Source: Paenibacillus antri
GTDB lineage: Bacteria; Bacillota; Bacilli; Paenibacillales; YIM-B00363
Assembly (NCBI RefSeq): GCF_005765165.1
Contig: NZ_VCIW01000016.1
Span: forward strand, 114,187-178,186
Reading direction: 5' to 3'
Length of the DNA stretch: 64,000 bases
The translations under genes were made by a program, and so were the position numbers. Below are positions 62,081-64,000 of the stretch, in pieces. Positions within the stretch are counted from its first letter, which is position 1. Each line of letters begins with the position of its first letter. The notes under the pieces are model-generated. The model was not told the origin of the DNA. It saw only the letters and a list, made by a program, of their open reading frames with translations, and searched no databases.

Positions 62081-62110
62081 AGCCGAGTGTTCGCAGCACT
62101 CGGCTTTGTT
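62081..62110 (+). terminator. Second terminator-like hairpin after the toxin locus
   Basis: AGCCGAGTG (62081-62089) / CACTCGGCT (62097-62105) around TTCGCAG, followed by TTGTTA. Weak T-run. Confidence 0.55.
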
Positions 62111-62189
62111 ACTTAAAGAATAACATACAAAAAATCAGATGGAAACCCTAAAAACTCATTGAAAACCTCAGACAACAGAAGGAGTTCCG

Positions 62190-62332
62190 GGGAAGTGAGT
62201 GTTGCGACAACACTGACGGATTCGTGAATTCGAGAGACGTTAGCGGATGCTGCGAAAACTCCATACGGGAGTTCGCGAATGCGAGAGACGCTGCTTGAAA
62301 TGATCGCAAATCATTGCGAGCGGGAGGAACCG
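62190..62332 (+). other. Structured leader with near-repeats upstream of the DUF402 gene
   Basis: This non-coding stretch holds a perfect 7-bp palindrome AGTGTTG/CAACACT (62198-62214), a GCGAA..CTCC/GGAGTTCGC hairpin (about 62252-62275), and a 21-base near-repeat (62221-62241 and 62272-62292, 51 bases apart). I see no known riboswitch or T-box pattern. 62106-62189 is plain AT-rich sequence. Confidence 0.5.
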
Positions 62333-62893
62333 ATGAAGAGGAAATTTGCTGATCGCCCGAATTGGTCTAGAATAATTAAAAAATCGTATACAGGAATTGA
62401 AGTTCATGAGGACTCATTCCATGGGCGCTTGGGTTATTTACTATTGGATGAGGTAAGAGACCAATTATGGGTTACCTATGGATCCAAAAGGCTTTGTATA
62501 GTCGATAATGGATATGTCTGGCTGCAACATTTCCCCAAGAATGGGAAATACGTTTTGACCTCGACATTCGATGACCAAGGGGAACTGGTCCAAGGCTACT
62601 TTGATATAGTCAAGAATGTTGGCGTCACGGTGGAGGGAATTCCCTATTGCGATGATTTATTTCTTGATGTAGTCGCACTACCCAGTGGGGAAACTTATAC
62701 TCTTGATGAGGATGAATTAATTGAAGCTTTAAAACAAGATCGCATTTCACAGGAAGATTTTGATTTTGCATATTTGGCAGCAACTGAATTGACAAAAGAA
62801 ATTGAAGAGAACCGAAATTACTTATTAAATGCTACGAAAACATATTACAAATTCATAAAAGAGCTTAGAGGGATTACTCCACGAAGATACTGA
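62333..62893 (+). CDS. DUF402 domain protein
   Basis: 186 residues. The DUF402 fold, shared with RNase G/E-associated (FAU-1-like) and nucleoside phosphatase proteins, is seen as a beta-barrel core with YGSKRLCIVDNGYVWLQHFP and the charged site YCDDLFLDVVALPSGETYTLDEDEL split over two strands. ATG at 62333 follows GGGAGG. Base composition is far lower in GC than the rest of the window, which suggests recent acquisition. Function unproven. Confidence 0.8.
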   Translation: MKRKFADRPNWSRIIKKSYTGIEVHEDSFHGRLGYLLLDEVRDQLWVTYGSKRLCIVDNGYVWLQHFPKNGKYVLTSTFDDQGELVQGYFDIVKNVGVTVEGIPYCDDLFLDVVALPSGETYTLDEDELIEALKQDRISQEDFDFAYLAATELTKEIEENRNYLLNATKTYYKFIKELRGITPRRY

Positions 62894-63170
62894 CCTCCAA
62901 TAACACCGCATTTTCACGCATCGGGCTGAGGTAAATCAACATGGGTTCTTATTCCTTATCAGGTTCCAACGTAACTAAATTGAATTGGTGCAGTTCATCG
63001 GGCAAATTTTATTCTCCTTGGGGTGAATTAATATTTATACAATAAGAACGGTCGAGAAGAAGGATGCTCCGACATTATCTTATTTATTTCGAGACTTTAT
63101 TAAGACAGATTCAAATATTAAAGCTATGGAAAAACAAATAGAACGAATCTCTAATAATTCGCCAGACTGT
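62894..63170. other. AT-rich gap with possible gene remnant
   Basis: No convincing gene. A 34-codon open frame (62941-63045) lacks a good ribosome site. Another frame is open from 63027 to 63269 and reads like real protein (DAPTLSYLFRDFIKTD..., KAMEKQIERISNN), but has no start codon and runs into the transposase 3' end. It may be the tail of an interrupted gene. Confidence 0.35.
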
Positions 63171-63209
63171 AGAGAAAGCCAGCGTTTTTCGGAGGCTTTC
63201 TCTTCTTTT
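63171..63209 (+). terminator. Intrinsic terminator-like hairpin next to the IS element
   Basis: Perfect 10-base arms AGAGAAAGCC (63171-63180) / GGCTTTCTCT (63194-63203), then TCTTTTGG. Confidence 0.7.
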
Positions 63210-64000
63210 GGTTTAGATTCAGGTATTGAAAAAGATCACCCTACTCATCCTGCCTTTCTGGCCAGGTAGAGAGCGATCTTTTTTATGTTCTGTACGGTGG
63301 CCGTCATCAATGCTTGCTCGTTTATGTTCGCAAGCCCACGGAAACGGCAATAGCGAAGTCCGTGGAGCTCTTTGGCATCCGCGAAACTTCGCTCAATTGT
63401 TTGGTACCTCAATCGGTATAAGTACTTTCCGGAAGGACTCAATCGGTTCTTCCGGATCCATTCCTTGCTGTCTTCCCAAACATGTCGGGTAATTACTTTC
63501 TGGTGGTTTCGTGAGCGAGTACATTGCTGGAGCACTGGGCAGTTACTGCAAATCCGTTTGTCGGATTTGTACAATCTGTAGCCCGTACGGTCTGTGGTTG
63601 AGTACGCTAACTTATGTTTTTCGGGGCATATGTAGACATTCTTCTCCGGGTCGTATTTGAAACGCCACTTCGCAAACAAGCCTTTAGCCGGCGTATAAGC
63701 ACGGTAACCAATGACCGCAAATAGTTTACGGTCATGAAGTTCTTTGCAGATTGGTGCTGTTAAGTAACCGGCGTCCAGTGCGACAGCCTCAAGTTTATGA
63801 AATCCAAAGCGTTGGATCTGACGTTCTAAGCGAGCGACATAAGGAACCGAGTCATGAACGTTGCCAGGGGTAACATGTACATCCGTAACAATATTGAACT
63901 TGTGATCTACGGTGCGATGATCGAGGTAAAAGAAGCCCTCCGGCTTCCCGTCGCGAACCATGTATCCACTGTCCGGGTCGGTAGTACTGACCTTTATCGT
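63210..64000. mobile_element. IS1182-family insertion sequence, cut by the window edge
   Basis: Contains the transposase 3' two-thirds. The exact left end is not resolved; I see no clear terminal inverted repeat pair because the right end is outside the window. Composition is AT-rich relative to the chromosome. Confidence 0.7.
63245..64000 (-). CDS. IS1182-family DDE transposase, N-terminus beyond the window
   Basis: At least 251 residues of the C-terminal part. The DDE catalytic set is visible: Asp in [10 protein letters not shown] near the right edge, Asp in AVALDAGY and Glu in [12 protein letters not shown], with the family stretch [16 protein letters not shown] near the end. [16 protein letters not shown] Cys cluster lies between ([10 protein letters not shown]). 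The frame is open past base 64000, so the annotated end is a truncation by the window. No internal stop is seen, so the copy may be active. Confidence 0.88.
   Translation of the reverse strand, partial: TIKVSTTDPDSGYMVRDGKPEGFFYLDHRTVDHKFNIVTDVHVTPGNVHDSVPYVARLERQIQRFGFHKLEAVALDAGYLTAPICKELHDRKLFAVIGYRAYTPAKGLFAKWRFKYDPEKNVYICPEKHKLAYSTTDRTGYRLYKSDKRICSNCPVLQQCTRSRNHQKVITRHVWEDSKEWIRKNRLSPSGKYLYRLRYQTIERSFADAKELHGLRYCRFRGLANINEQALMTATVQNIKKIALYLARKAG

Noticed and set aside
62941..63045. 34-codon open frame
   Set aside because: No ribosome binding site and no recognisable features; kept only as part of the AT-rich gap.
1..64000. CRISPR arrays, tRNA or rRNA genes
   Set aside because: No regular repeat-spacer pattern and no cloverleaf or rRNA-like stretch was found by reading both strands.

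Overview
The window is chromosomal DNA from a high-GC, endospore-forming Firmicute of the Paenibacillaceae type (Paenibacillus/Cohnella-like). The sequence supports this through strong GGAGG-type ribosome binding sites, many TTG and GTG starts, a spore Tlp protein, a YpdA-type bacillithiol-disulfide reductase, KtrAB, a YuaF/FloT flotillin pair, YhfH, a DUF2533 (YpbS-like) protein and a BpsA/BpsB pair. No rRNA, tRNA or CRISPR array was seen.

Layout. 1-8.5 kb: truncated Ca2+/H+ exchanger, HelD helicase, two small unknowns, KtrAB potassium uptake, a phosphotransferase and a DUF445 protein. 8.5-15 kb: LuxR-type regulator, HD-GYP phosphodiesterase, and a two-polypeptide 2-oxoacid:ferredoxin oxidoreductase with small companions. 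15-19 kb: YhfH, an unknown, and a TrpXYZ-like ABC importer. 19-24 kb (minus strand): a probable operon bpsA-bpsB-acyl-CoA mutase large subunit-B12 subunit-ypdA. 24-31 kb: AraC regulator, PhyH dioxygenase, flotillin pair, ZIP transporter, M48 protease. 31-36 kb: two Gfo/Idh dehydrogenases flanking an aldo/keto reductase, then an RluA synthase. 36-42 kb: GGDEF-EAL protein, LTA synthase-like protein, a large membrane protein whose frame runs on into spore protein Tlp, and a luciferase-like oxidoreductase. 42.6-47.8 kb: a three-gene signalling operon. 48-53 kb: a dehydrogenase, a TIGR02206 membrane protein, and the ATP-grasp/alpha-E/transglutaminase triad. 53.4-54 kb: a c-di-GMP-I riboswitch ahead of a stand-alone CheX gene. 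54-62 kb: lipid kinase, VOC and ThuA proteins, PAS-GGDEF cyclase, thioredoxin-like membrane protein, PfkB kinase, tautomerase, esterase, TauE. 61.8-64 kb: an AT-rich accessory segment with a hidden holin-like toxin, a DUF402 gene, and an IS1182-family transposase cut by the window edge.

The most interesting system is at 42.6-47.8 kb. A membrane CheA-like kinase carries a C-terminal CheX-type domain. It is co-transcribed with a receiver/STAS-like regulator and a class III adenylate cyclase that also ends in a CheX-type domain. About 6 kb away a free-standing CheX gene sits behind a c-di-GMP riboswitch with a visible terminator/antiterminator. Three c-di-GMP enzymes (HD-GYP, GGDEF-EAL, PAS-GGDEF) are in the same window. 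This suggests, as inference, that phosphorelay, cAMP and c-di-GMP signalling may be coupled through CheX-type domains. Other leads are the type I toxin-like locus at 61.86-62.04 kb, the type III PKS operon containing a B12 mutase, and the in-frame run-on between the membrane protein and Tlp.
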